From assembly GCA_024277285.1 (NCBI GenBank), contig JAJRVM010000131.1, positions 1 through 15,095 on the forward strand: a stretch of DNA of 15,095 nt, written 5' to 3'. Source of the stretch: Planctomycetota bacterium. GTDB lineage: Bacteria; Planctomycetota; Planctomycetia; Pirellulales; Pirellulaceae. The translations under genes and the position numbers were made by a program. The notes beneath the pieces are model-generated. The model was not told where the DNA came from and did no database searches. It saw only the letters and a program-made list of their open reading frames with translations. Numbering within the stretch: position 1 is the first letter of the stretch; every line of letters begins with the position of its first letter. Positions 5,970 to 14,632 of the stretch are shown here, piece by piece.

Positions 5970-5975
5970 TACAAT
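5970..5975 (+). promoter_or_regulatory. Possible -10 box (TACAAT) upstream of the DUF6677-type gene
   Basis: TACAAT matches the -10 consensus at 5 of 6 positions and lies 44 bases before ATG 6020. The -35 region about 17 bases upstream (CTGGTT) is poor, so this is a weak prediction. Confidence 0.35.
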
Positions 5976-6019
5976 GGTGCGCTTGCACAGGTGCCTCTTT
6001 CCAGTGAAAGTTGTGGGAA

Positions 6020-6595
6020 ATGGACAAAGTCGTCAAGTCTCCGGACCCGGCCTATCCTCTGGAGATCAAGCTCAGGAATCCGCCGGTCGCCGCGCTGTGG
6101 GCGTGGCTCATTCCGGGAGCTGGCCACCTATACCAGCGTCGCTATGCCAAAGGCGTGCTGTTTATGGTCTGCATTCTGGGAACTTATTTTTTTGGCTTGG
6201 CACTCGGCGGTGGGAAAGTCGTTTACGCGTCGTTTCGTCAGCCGGACATGCGTTACCCATACCTGTGTCAGCTTGGGGTGGGTCTCCCCGCGTTGCCGGC
6301 ATTGGTTCAGCGCCAGCGAGTCATTGGCCGAGTTCCGTCGCTCGCCCCGCTGTGGAACGGTCTCATGGCTCCGCCGCGACAACCGGTGCGTGAGCAGGAT
6401 CGAGACCAGTTGGCGGACTGGCACAAGGAATTGAAGGTTTATTTCGAGCTTGGAACGTTGTACACGATGATCGCCGGGCTGCTGAACGTGCTTGCGATCT
6501 ACGATGCGTATGCGGGGCCCGTGTTCATCTTGCCGGACGAACAGACAGAAAAGAAGGACAGGCCGCCACCCCAAGGTAAAGGCACGGGTGCTTGA
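6020..6595 (+). CDS. DUF6677-type multi-span membrane protein
   Basis: This 191-residue membrane protein resembles a planctomycete family that I know as DUF6677. Near the N terminus it has PVAALWAWLIPGAGHLYQRR, a pattern like that of TM2-domain proteins. It continues with KGVLFMVCILGTYFFGLALGGG, YLCQLGVGLPALPALVQ, LGTLYTMIAGLLNVLAIYDA and a charged, proline-containing cytoplasmic tail. I count about four hydrophobic segments. The molecular function is unknown. ATG 6020 gives MDKVVKSPDPAYPLEIKLRNPP before the first helix; TTG 6011 is an alternative, and no strong Shine-Dalgarno site separates them. It heads a same-strand group with a 73-residue membrane protein 52 bases downstream and then trkA and trkH. 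Confidence 0.8.
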   Translation: MDKVVKSPDPAYPLEIKLRNPPVAALWAWLIPGAGHLYQRRYAKGVLFMVCILGTYFFGLALGGGKVVYASFRQPDMRYPYLCQLGVGLPALPALVQRQRVIGRVPSLAPLWNGLMAPPRQPVREQDRDQLADWHKELKVYFELGTLYTMIAGLLNVLAIYDAYAGPVFILPDEQTEKKDRPPPQGKGTGA

Positions 6596-6647
6596 GCACG
6601 AACGGAGTCGTGTCACGAGTATTGCCTACGAGAATCAGAGTGTGAGC

Positions 6648-6869
6648 ATGATGGGAATATTATCTGAGCTGACGATTTTTTCTGACGTGTGGTTCAGCCG
6701 CATGTGGTACAGCGTGCCGCTCGTGGTGGTCATCTCTTTGGTGTACGCCGCCACTCGTCACGAAGCAGTGAAGCCCATCCTAGAACACGCGGTCCGTTTC
6801 GGTCTGTGGGTTGTCGCGTTCATGTTTGTCGTCTTCGTGGTTCTGTCGGTGATGTCCTCTTGGCTGTGA
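6648..6869 (+). CDS. Small two-helix membrane protein
   Basis: The 73-residue product has two hydrophobic segments, MWYSVPLVVVISLVYAA and FGLWVVAFMFVVFVVLSVMS, separated by the short charged loop TRHEAVKPILEHAVR. This looks like a conserved small membrane protein that in planctomycetes tends to follow the DUF6677-type gene, as far as I recall. The start is ATG 6648; ATG 6651 and GTG 6642 are alternatives. The 52-base gap to the upstream gene suggests co-transcription. It may be a partner subunit of the neighbouring membrane protein or of the Trk system. That is inferred from position only, and no family function is known to me. Confidence 0.7.
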   Translation: MMGILSELTIFSDVWFSRMWYSVPLVVVISLVYAATRHEAVKPILEHAVRFGLWVVAFMFVVFVVLSVMSSWL

Positions 6870-7012
6870 CGCGACGACGGTCGTGAAACGCCGGACTACT
6901 TTTTCGGCCGAAATCGACCGTCAGTCGAGCTGGCCTTCAAGACGAAAGGCGATCTGTCGACGAGGCTCAGGGTGATCGTGAGCCAGAGGGTTGGCGGGTT
7001 GACGCATTGGGA

Positions 7013-8359
7013 ATGCGAATCGTTGTTCTCGGCGCCGGTACCGTCGGCACGTGGATTGCCGACCTTCTTTGCCAACACCGGCACAGTGTGACGGTCGTGG
7101 ACGTTGATCCTGAACATACGGCTCGGATCAACGAAGAAATGGACGTGCGTGCGGTCACCGGTTCGGCCTCGGAGTGCAGCGTGTTGTTTCAGGCAGACGT
7201 CTTAGGATCGGACGTTTGTCTGGCGGTGACCGGTGTGGACGAAGTGAATCTCGTGGCGGCCAGCATGGCTAAGGCGATGGGTGCGCGTCGTAGCATCGCC
7301 CGTGTGTTTGGGCCGGTGTTTCGTGACCGAAGTACGTTCGACTACGAGCAGCATTTTCGCGTCGACCGTTTGTTGAGTCTGGAGCACTTGTCCGCACTAG
7401 AATTGGCGCGCGGAATCCGTGACCCGGGTTCGTTAGCGGTCGAGCATCTGGCGGCCGGTAAACTGCAGATGCAAGAAATCAATCTGGCAAAGTCCACCAG
7501 CTCGCTTGGGAAACCGCTCAAAGATTTGGGTTTGCCGGCTCGCGTTCGCATCGGAACGATCTACCGCAACGGGAAGATTTGGATTGCGGGAGCCGAGGAT
7601 CGTCTCGAGCTCCAAGATCGAATCACGCTGATCGGTCGGCGCGAAGATATCGTCGAAATGAAGGACCGCTTTCAACATATGTCGGACTCTCGACAATCCG
7701 TGTTCATCGCAGGAGGCGGAGAGACCGGATACCACTTGGCCAGCAGCTTGAATGATCGCCGGTATTCCGTGACGCTGATGGAAACCGACACTCAGCGTTG
7801 CTCATTCCTTGCGAACAGTCTTCCTCACATCACCGTGGTCCAAGCGGATGCGACGCGGCGAGCGGTCTTGGAGGAAGAGCGAGTTGCCAGTGCGGACGTC
7901 TTCGCTGCCTGCACAGGCGACGACGAAAATAACATCATGGCCTGTGTGGAAGCCAAGGAATTGGGCACCAAGCGGATCATGGCGATCGTGCAACGCCCCG
8001 ATTATGCGAATGTTGTCGGGAAACTGGGCGTCGATCTCGCGGTGAGCCCGCGCGACGTGATGGCGAAGCAGGTCCTCAGCTTCCTCAATCTGGGCGCCGT
8101 GATCTCTCGCAGTCTACTCCCGGGACGTCGCATTGGCGTCTACGAGTTGGAGGTGAACGAGGACGTGCCGGCCACGCGTTTCGACCTTTCCGCCTTGCCG
8201 TTACCGCCCGCCTGCCTTGTCGTGGCGGTCATGCGAGACGAGTTTGTGCGAGTGCCGGGAGCCAACGATCGCCTACAACCGGGGGACCATGTAATTACAC
8301 TCGTCGAGGAAGAATCGGCCGACGGAATGCTCGCGTTGTTCCAATCCGCACCGCGCTGA
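7013..8359 (+). CDS. trkA: Trk potassium uptake regulatory subunit TrkA
   Basis: TrkA is the cytoplasmic nucleotide-binding ring that gates the TrkH potassium channel. The 448-residue protein is close to the usual length for the double form with two RCK_N/RCK_C halves. Half one begins MRIVVLGAGTVGTW, with the Rossmann loop GAGTVG (7-12) and VVDVD at the end of the second strand. Half two has VFIAGGGETGYHLA and VTLMETD. Each half is followed by a C-terminal RCK domain, the last ending with PGDHVITLVEEE. ATG 7013 places the Rossmann strand at the N terminus; TTG 7007 would add two residues. The 143-base gap before it shows no clear promoter. The stop codon lies in the first unit of a 13-bp tandem repeat, and trkH follows after 125 bases. 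Confidence 0.95.
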   Translation: MRIVVLGAGTVGTWIADLLCQHRHSVTVVDVDPEHTARINEEMDVRAVTGSASECSVLFQADVLGSDVCLAVTGVDEVNLVAASMAKAMGARRSIARVFGPVFRDRSTFDYEQHFRVDRLLSLEHLSALELARGIRDPGSLAVEHLAAGKLQMQEINLAKSTSSLGKPLKDLGLPARVRIGTIYRNGKIWIAGAEDRLELQDRITLIGRREDIVEMKDRFQHMSDSRQSVFIAGGGETGYHLASSLNDRRYSVTLMETDTQRCSFLANSLPHITVVQADATRRAVLEEERVASADVFAACTGDDENNIMACVEAKELGTKRIMAIVQRPDYANVVGKLGVDLAVSPRDVMAKQVLSFLNLGAVISRSLLPGRRIGVYELEVNEDVPATRFDLSALPLPPACLVVAVMRDEFVRVPGANDRLQPGDHVITLVEEESADGMLALFQSAPR

Positions 8360-8402
8360 TTGACCGCGCTGATTGACCGCGCTGATTGCCCGCGTTGAAT
8401 GA
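8351..8402 (+). repeat. 13-bp tandem repeat across the trkA stop codon
   Basis: CCGCGCTGATTGA occurs at 8351 and 8364. A third copy at 8377 differs at its last base, and a diverged fourth copy at 8390 reads CCGCGTTGAATGA. The TGA in the first copy is the trkA stop codon. Because 13 is not a multiple of three, successive copies put TGA in all three frames. Confidence 0.9.
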
Positions 8403-8484
8403 CCGCGTGACGGCGATCAGGAAACCTCCTTTCCGCGATCATCGGCGAAATCTGCGTCTCACCTTTCAAAGCGATCACGCATCA

Positions 8485-10347
8485 ATGAACCTACGTCTCT
8501 TGGCCCGACACTTGGGAACCATTAGCCTGTTGATCGGCGGTACGATGCTGTTCAGCTTGCCATGGGCCATTCCTCAACTCGGGCATCGCAACGATTTGCC
8601 GGCGATCGAGGAATTCGAACGCAATGGGTTCGTTGCGCTGATCTTCAGCATGGTCATTTCGGGCGTGGCCGGAGGTCTACTTAAGTGGTACGGCCGAGGC
8701 GCTCGCGGCAAGTTATATCGACGTGAGGCGATGGCAATCGTTGGACTCAGTTGGGTCGGCGCGACGTTGCTCGGCGGCCTGCCATTCTACCTGAGTGATA
8801 CCTATCGAGGTTCGTCGGTCCGTCTCATGGAGCTGACGGAACCGACGCAGTTGTTCGCATTCGACCGGATCACGTGGGGGCAATGGCTCCCCAAAGACTC
8901 GCTTCCGGAAGCCACTTACATCCTCGTTTCCGCGTTGTCCGATGCGGGCGCAAGAGGATTGAGCACGGAGCAACTCGAGGCGATCGATCCTCAGGCCGGC
9001 GAGCGACTGCGGTCGCTCGCTCACGATCCTGACTGGAACGCCGCGTTACTCTTTCCGGGTGATCAAGGCCCGTCGGAACGGACGCCGAACTATCGCCTGC
9101 GGTGGGTTCAGATGACATTCGTCGATTCGATGTTCGAGTCGCAATCGGGATTTAGTACGACCGGTGCCACGGTGATCAGTGATCTGGAAGACCATCGTCT
9201 GGTCGCCCACTGCATACTATTCTGGCGCAGTACGACACATTTCCTCGGCGGGCTGGGCATTATCGTTTTGTTTGTCGTGATCCTAGGCCATGGGGCGACA
9301 GGAAAGGCGATGATGCGAGCTGAGATGCCGGGCCCCAGCAAGGACGGCCTCCAGTCGCGAATGCAGCATACCGCGTGGCTGTTTGCAGGTACCTACCTCG
9401 GGCTGAACGTTGTCTTGACGATCTTTCTCAAGTTTGCAGGTCTGACTTGGTTCGATTCGCTTTGCCACGCATTCGGCGCCATGGCAACCGGTGGCTTCAG
9501 CACGTACAACACCAGCCTTGGGCACTTCGATAGCGCGCTGATCGATTACCTTGTGATTTTATTCATGGTGTTGGCGGGAACAAATTTCATTTTGCTGTAC
9601 TTCGTTTTGCTCAGACAACCCGGCAGGTTGCTTCAAGACGTCGAATGGCGCACATACATCGGCTTGATCATCGGGATTTCATGCGCTGTGGTCCTGTTCG
9701 GAATGTACTGTGGTGACTTCCGCAATTCGCCCGACGAGGCGTGGACCACCGAGTTGTCCAATGCTGTTCGCTTCGGACTCTTTCAAGTCGTCTCCATCGT
9801 CACGACAACGGGATTCGCAACGGATGACTTTGACCAGTGGAACAGTTTCGCGCGAGGTATTCTGTTCTTGCTGATGTTTGTGGGAGGGTGCGCCGGCAGT
9901 ACGGGCGGCGGGCTCAAGGTAATTCGTCACGTGCTGTTCGTCAAGATTCTCAAGCTGGAGGTCGAACATGCGTTTCACCCAACCGTCGTACGACCGCTCA
10001 AATTGGGTGGCAAACCCGTGGAAGACACGGAACTACGGCGATCGATTCTTGTGTACTTCTGTCTGATCTTGGTGATCTTCGTGCACAGTTGGCTGTTCAT
10101 TATTGCGATCGAGCCGGACTTGACCTGGGGTAACGACTCACAACACAAGCTCCTTGATACCGCGACAGCCGTCGCCGCAACGCTCAACAACATCGGCCCC
10201 GGCCTGGGCACGGTCGGAGCGACTCAGAACTATGGACACTTCAGCTCGGCCACGAAAATCCTCTTTACGTGGCTCATGATGCTGGGACGTGTCGAAATCT
10301 TTGCCATCTTCGTACTCGTGCTCCCCAGCTTCTGGCGTAGACCGTAA
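8485..10347 (+). CDS. trkH: Trk potassium uptake channel subunit TrkH
   Basis: TrkH is the membrane channel that moves potassium with TrkA bound on the cytoplasmic side. The 620-residue protein has the four expected selectivity-filter loops: [10 protein letters not shown] (filter Gly227), ATGGFSTYN (334-342), [10 protein letters not shown] (439-448) and [11 protein letters not shown] (568-578), each between hydrophobic helices. E. coli TrkH has about 480 residues. Most of the difference here is an extra segment of about 100 residues, roughly 105-205, between the second helix and the first pore loop. It is rich in charged residues and should face the outside. ATG 8485 gives [19 protein letters not shown] at the first helix; the frame is open back to 8386 but has no other ATG. 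It follows trkA on the same strand. Confidence 0.94.
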   Translation: MNLRLLARHLGTISLLIGGTMLFSLPWAIPQLGHRNDLPAIEEFERNGFVALIFSMVISGVAGGLLKWYGRGARGKLYRREAMAIVGLSWVGATLLGGLPFYLSDTYRGSSVRLMELTEPTQLFAFDRITWGQWLPKDSLPEATYILVSALSDAGARGLSTEQLEAIDPQAGERLRSLAHDPDWNAALLFPGDQGPSERTPNYRLRWVQMTFVDSMFESQSGFSTTGATVISDLEDHRLVAHCILFWRSTTHFLGGLGIIVLFVVILGHGATGKAMMRAEMPGPSKDGLQSRMQHTAWLFAGTYLGLNVVLTIFLKFAGLTWFDSLCHAFGAMATGGFSTYNTSLGHFDSALIDYLVILFMVLAGTNFILLYFVLLRQPGRLLQDVEWRTYIGLIIGISCAVVLFGMYCGDFRNSPDEAWTTELSNAVRFGLFQVVSIVTTTGFATDDFDQWNSFARGILFLLMFVGGCAGSTGGGLKVIRHVLFVKILKLEVEHAFHPTVVRPLKLGGKPVEDTELRRSILVYFCLILVIFVHSWLFIIAIEPDLTWGNDSQHKLLDTATAVAATLNNIGPGLGTVGATQNYGHFSSATKILFTWLMMLGRVEIFAIFVLVLPSFWRRP

Positions 10348-10379
10348 ACGTAACCGCACGCCCAGAGAAACTCGATCCT

Positions 10380-10407
10380 TTGACTCCAACGCATTCCCTT
10401 CTAAAAT
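10380..10407 (+). promoter_or_regulatory. Sigma-70-like promoter of the beta-helix protein gene
   Basis: TTGACT (10380-10385) and TAAAAT (10402-10407) are 16 bases apart, each matching the consensus at 5 of 6 positions. Transcription would start near 10414, about 60 bases before ATG 10473. This argues against the longer frame that opens at 10380. Confidence 0.6.
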
Positions 10408-10472
10408 GCGGAAGGACACTGGAACAGACTCAAGATGGTTACGTCATCCTGGCTGAGGCAAGGCACTTTCTT

Positions 10473-13400
10473 ATGATTTCCCCCCAGCGCGTGGCGCGGC
10501 GGACGACTGGACGTCTGCGCCGCGGGTCTTTTCGTCGTTCACTGTTGAGCGAGTCGCTCGAATCCCGTCAACTGCTGGCTCAAGTCGCTGGCGGTATTGA
10601 CCAGGACACGACATGGACGTTGGCGGACTCGCCGTATGAGGTAACGGGCGACGTTCGCGTTCAGGCCGATGCCACATTGACAATCGAACCGGGAGTCCTC
10701 GTTCGGTTCCGCGCCGGAACCGGGATCGACGTACAAGGCCAACTCTTGGCGGAAGGTACGGCCGACGCGAGGATCCGATTCGAGCGTATCACCGGTCAGG
10801 GGCGTTGGGACGGCCTGTCTTTCAAGAATACATTGGCCGACAACCGTATTAGCTATGCGGACATGACCGGTGGGGATGCGCAAGGCGAGTCGATAAACAT
10901 CGAAGAATCGCGACTACAACTGGATAACATCGTGTGGTCAGGCACGAAGACGACGATCTTGGAACTCGAACATCCGTCGCTGATTGTTCGCAATTCGCAG
11001 TTCCCGACATCCGCAGGTGGCGAGATCATCCATGGCGAGCAAATTTCGGGTGACGAATATCTGATAATCGACGGCAATGTGTTTGCAAACAGTAACAATG
11101 GCGGCGACGTGATCGACTTCTTGGGTGCCGAACGACCGGGTCCCGTTTTGCAGATCCTCAACAACGTCTTCGAAGGAGGTGGCGACGATGGGTTAGACCT
11201 GGATGGTACGGATGCCCACATCGAAGGCAACCTCTTCATGAATTTCCGCAAGAATACTTCGCGCGCCACGACGTCCAACGCAATCGCGACCGGCTTGCCT
11301 CAGAATGGAGATCGCAATCGTACCGAAATCACGGTCGTTCGCAATATCTTCGTCAACAACGATCACGCGATGTTGCTGAAGGAAGACGCGTTCGCTCAGG
11401 TAGAAAACAACGTGTTCATCGACAGCCGGTTGGCAGTGATGCAGTTTAACGAGAAGGGCGGGACCTTGGTGCGAGGTGCCGGCAAGGGCGCTGCGCTGGT
11501 TGGCAATATCTTTGCCGGCAACAACCAACTGTTTAAGAACTTGGTTGATACGGGAGGCTTCAAGACACAACTGACGGTCGATCGATCGTTGCTGCCTAAC
11601 GAGGTCGTCGATTTCGGGGGCACCGACATTAACGCGCATGACCTTGGGGCAGGCAACGTTGAAGGAGACCCACAGTTCGTCGACTCGACCGCGGGCAACT
11701 ACCGCCTGCAGGCGACATCGCCCGCCATCGACAGCGGTCCCAACGGCCTTGACATGGGCGCCTATGTGCCCGCTGGGCCGACCGTAACGGCACGAAGCTC
11801 CATCTCGGTTCAGGGTAGCGCCACGTTGGACGTCGCGGGACCGGGAGTGACACACTATCGATTTCGCTTGGCAGGCGAGTCGTTCGGGCCACTCACACCC
11901 GTGGCCGAACCGATCCTGTTGGACGGGCTTGCGGCAGGCGAGTATGCGATCGAAGTGGTGGGGATGAACAGCGCGGGCGAATGGTTCACCGGTCAGCCGG
12001 TGGCTTGGCGAGAACGATCGTTTCGATTGATCACGCCCAATCGGTTACGAGCCGGTGAATCACTGCCGATGGTGTCGCGAGCCGTCGATTGGCAAGGCAC
12101 GATCGATCCAACGTACTCCCAGCAGCTTGCTCTGAGCCTTGGAAATGGACAGGCCAACCAGGACGTCCTGTTCGAAAAGGGTGTCGCTGCGGTCAACCTG
12201 GAAACTCAGGCGAGCCAGTCGTTTCAGCTTGATTTGCAAGGGACCGTGAAGGACATCGAAATCCTGCCTGCCAACTTTCCGATCGAAGCCGTCAGCGGAA
12301 CGCTCGTTGGCGATGTTGTGTGGACCGCCGATCGCGAATACTACGTCGAAGAGGACTTGACCATTTCCGATGGTGGTCGTCTGACAATCCAAGCCGGAAC
12401 ACGCGTTCTGCTTGCTCCGCGCGTCAATATCCGAGTCAATGGCGACCTTCAATCCGAGGGAACCGCTGAGGCCCCGGTCTGGTTTATGGCCTCCGCCGAT
12501 CGAGCCTGGGGAGGCATCGAATGGGTGGATGCCAAACCCAGTACGCTGCGATACACCTTCTTCACGGACGGTGGTGGGGATCCATCCAAGGAGTTCGGTC
12601 ACTCCAACAGTCAGCCCGTACTCAACGCGACTCGATCGACGTTGACATGCGACAATTGCTTCGTCGTCGACAACGTCGGCAAGGGGTTTGCCGCATCGCG
12701 GGCACGAGTCAATATCTTCAACTCCGTCATCGCAAACGTCGATACGGGTGGCGAATTCAGTCGGACCGTTGCTCAAATTAAGAACACCTGGTTGATGAAC
12801 ATCCCGAACGGTCGTCAGCAGTTTGTGGATGACGACAACGATGGGTTTTACTTCGCCGGTACGCATCCGTCAGGCGATGCTTCGCGGTTCGAATCGAGCT
12901 ACGTGATTAACACGAAAGACGATGGCCTAGACCACAATGGCGCTCGACTCGAGGTCGAATCCGCGTGGATCCAAGGGGCGTTCCACGAGGGAATCGCGGC
13001 CAGCAACAGCAATTGGGTCACCGTGACGGACTCGGTCTTCACCGGCAACAACCAAGGTGTCGAAGCGGGTTATGGTTCGCCTGAAGTGACAATCTCACAA
13101 AGTGTGATTACGGATAACCGTCACACGGTCGACCCTAACTCGCCCATTACGGCCGGAATCCGATTCGGGGATGGGTACGACGGTAGCAACGGTGCCTACA
13201 ACGGACACATCACCGCACGCTACGACGTGCTGCAGAACAATGGCGATAACGTTCGTAACTACGACGGAACGATTCCGGGACCGCAGCCCGAGGCGATCGA
13301 TATCACCGAGAGCCTGGCCAATGACATTGACGCGAGTGACCCGTCCAATTTGTCGGGTGTCCCCGTCTTTAGTCCCACGCTGCACTTGCTAAGGGGATCA

Positions 13401-13844
13401 CCCGGATTCACCGCCGGCCCTGATGGGATGCCGATCGGGCGGATCGTCCCGGTAACCACGTTCCGCTTTGTGGTTCCCAGCGACGCTGATTTCAACGATG
13501 ATGGCTCGATCGACGCGGCCGATATCGACTTACTGTGTGCCGCGATCAACTCGGACAATCCTGATGCACAGTTTGACCTGACCGGCGACGGCTTGGTCGA
13601 TGCGTTAGATCGTGACACGATGATATTCGACCAACTGCGGACAACCTACGGTGATTCGAATCTCGATGGGATCTTTAACTCGTCCGATCTCGTGTCGATC
13701 TTCGCCCGAGGCCAGTACGAGGACGACGTGCCAGGCAATTCGCAATGGGCCGACGGCGATTGGAATTGCGACGGTGAATTTGATACAAACGACTTGGTCC
13801 TTGCGTTCCAGATCGGTGGTTACGTCGCCCAGGCGGTGAGCTAA
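10473..13844 (+). CDS. Large secreted double beta-helix protein with dockerin-like calcium loops
   Basis: This 1123-residue protein is probably exported. Its basic N terminus ends in LESRQLLA (29-36), the LExRxLLA signature found near the N terminus of many planctomycete extracellular proteins. A first right-handed parallel beta-helix module (about 46-430) contains LTIEPGVLVRF and AEGTADARIRF and has asparagine-rich rungs such as NNVFEGGGDDGLDLDG. A beta-rich linker (about 435-600) looks like an Fn3-type domain. A second helix module (about 610-990) has LTIQAGTRVLL, SEGTAEAPVWF and NTKDDGLDHNG. The C terminus has four EF-hand-like calcium loops at 1006 (DFNDDGSIDAAD), 1035 (DLTGDGLVDALD), 1061 (DSNLDGIFNSSD) and 1096 (DWNCDGEFDTND), arranged as in dockerin-like planctomycete tails. 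I see no catalytic motif and no CotH kinase domain, although the second half resembles proteins that carry one. A role in binding or breaking down polysaccharide, or in the cell surface, is inferred. The gene has its own promoter. Confidence 0.88.
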   Translation: MISPQRVARRTTGRLRRGSFRRSLLSESLESRQLLAQVAGGIDQDTTWTLADSPYEVTGDVRVQADATLTIEPGVLVRFRAGTGIDVQGQLLAEGTADARIRFERITGQGRWDGLSFKNTLADNRISYADMTGGDAQGESINIEESRLQLDNIVWSGTKTTILELEHPSLIVRNSQFPTSAGGEIIHGEQISGDEYLIIDGNVFANSNNGGDVIDFLGAERPGPVLQILNNVFEGGGDDGLDLDGTDAHIEGNLFMNFRKNTSRATTSNAIATGLPQNGDRNRTEITVVRNIFVNNDHAMLLKEDAFAQVENNVFIDSRLAVMQFNEKGGTLVRGAGKGAALVGNIFAGNNQLFKNLVDTGGFKTQLTVDRSLLPNEVVDFGGTDINAHDLGAGNVEGDPQFVDSTAGNYRLQATSPAIDSGPNGLDMGAYVPAGPTVTARSSISVQGSATLDVAGPGVTHYRFRLAGESFGPLTPVAEPILLDGLAAGEYAIEVVGMNSAGEWFTGQPVAWRERSFRLITPNRLRAGESLPMVSRAVDWQGTIDPTYSQQLALSLGNGQANQDVLFEKGVAAVNLETQASQSFQLDLQGTVKDIEILPANFPIEAVSGTLVGDVVWTADREYYVEEDLTISDGGRLTIQAGTRVLLAPRVNIRVNGDLQSEGTAEAPVWFMASADRAWGGIEWVDAKPSTLRYTFFTDGGGDPSKEFGHSNSQPVLNATRSTLTCDNCFVVDNVGKGFAASRARVNIFNSVIANVDTGGEFSRTVAQIKNTWLMNIPNGRQQFVDDDNDGFYFAGTHPSGDASRFESSYVINTKDDGLDHNGARLEVESAWIQGAFHEGIAASNSNWVTVTDSVFTGNNQGVEAGYGSPEVTISQSVITDNRHTVDPNSPITAGIRFGDGYDGSNGAYNGHITARYDVLQNNGDNVRNYDGTIPGPQPEAIDITESLANDIDASDPSNLSGVPVFSPTLHLLRGSPGFTAGPDGMPIGRIVPVTTFRFVVPSDADFNDDGSIDAADIDLLCAAINSDNPDAQFDLTGDGLVDALDRDTMIFDQLRTTYGDSNLDGIFNSSDLVSIFARGQYEDDVPGNSQWADGDWNCDGEFDTNDLVLAFQIGGYVAQAVS

Positions 13845-13913
13845 GAAGTTGGAAATCAGTCGTAGGCACGCCGCACACCCTTCGTTTCGACTTGCGGAAC
13901 CAACGAACCAACG

Positions 13914-13956
13914 AAAAAAGAGCCCTCGCTCGGCTGATACACAGCGGCGAGAGCTC
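13914..13956 (-). terminator. Intrinsic terminator of the PEP-CTERM gene
   Basis: GAGCCCTCGC (13920-13929) pairs with GCGAGAGCTC (13947-13956), 10 bp with one mismatch, around a 17-base loop. On the minus strand the stem is followed by six T (13919-13914), so it ends transcription of the PEP-CTERM gene 35 bases past its stop codon. The plus-strand side has no T-tract, so the beta-helix gene has no matching terminator here. Confidence 0.75.
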
Positions 13957-13990
13957 CTAAAACGAATCGCTATCGGTTCGACCCGTGAGT

Positions 13991-14632
13991 CTACTTCTTC
14001 AACCGGCGACGCAGTCCCATGGCCAGTGGAAAAACAGCCAGGACTGCCAGTACGATCGTGCCCGGTTCAGGCACGGCGGTCGTGTAGTTGAACTGGTAAG
14101 CGCGGCCACCGGCGGCGGACGCATGCCCGGCCGCTAGTTCATCTCCAATGGCCGGAACATAGCTGGTGCCATCTTCGTTCTGCTGGAACATTCCGCTGCC
14201 CCCCGCATCGCCGAACGCAACCATTCCACCGTCTGTGTCGTCGACGCCCTCGTTCCACTGCCAAAAGGCGGGATGATAAACGTTGCCGTCATCGGGGACT
14301 ACTTTGCTGCCCCAAGCGACGGAATTGTCGCCCTCGGTGGTCGGAGTCGAGGTCGGTCCGACGTCCCAAATCGTGAACGCGCCACCCTCCTCCTTCGCAA
14401 TCAACGGCTGGACAACGTGGCTGCCGTCCGCACGACCCGCTGCCGCGTAGTAGCTGGCAGTGGTGACCATCTCACCGGCCGGCAGTCCGCCGTAGCCGTT
14501 CATGACAGTCACCCCACTCCAACCATCCACCGAACCGTCCGCCAGGGGTGAGGGTTCACCCACTACGGCCGCGTTCACGCTGATGGCCGACGCCAACAGG
14601 ACCACCCCCGCCATGCAAAAGAATGTTCGCAT
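13991..14632 (-). CDS. PEP-CTERM sorting domain protein
   Basis: This 213-residue exported protein has an N-terminal signal peptide (MRTFFCMAGVVLLASAISVNA, cut near Ala21) and a classic C-terminal sorting signal: VPEPGT, a hydrophobic helix (IVLAVLAVFPLAMGL) and a basic tail RRRLKK. In the PEP-CTERM system an exosortase recognises and cleaves this signal in the membrane. No exosortase gene lies in the window. The middle part is rich in Gly, Asp and Thr (for example GGMVAFGDAGGSGMFQQNED), has no cysteine after the signal peptide, and matches no enzyme family I know. ATG 14632 is the start; TTG 14635 would add one residue. GGAGG lies 11 bases upstream, and a two-codon ATG-GAT-TGA frame overlaps the start. 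It converges with the beta-helix gene. Confidence 0.88.
   Translation of the reverse strand: MRTFFCMAGVVLLASAISVNAAVVGEPSPLADGSVDGWSGVTVMNGYGGLPAGEMVTTASYYAAAGRADGSHVVQPLIAKEEGGAFTIWDVGPTSTPTTEGDNSVAWGSKVVPDDGNVYHPAFWQWNEGVDDTDGGMVAFGDAGGSGMFQQNEDGTSYVPAIGDELAAGHASAAGGRAYQFNYTTAVPEPGTIVLAVLAVFPLAMGLRRRLKK

Noticed and set aside
6964..6984. Hairpin GGCTCA/TGAGCC upstream of trkA
   Set aside because: A 6-bp stem with a 9-base loop is expected by chance in DNA of this size, and no T-tract or switch-like structure is nearby.
10380..10472. N-terminal extension of the beta-helix protein from 10380
   Set aside because: The stretch contains the -35 and -10 boxes, and the conserved signal region begins shortly after ATG 10473.
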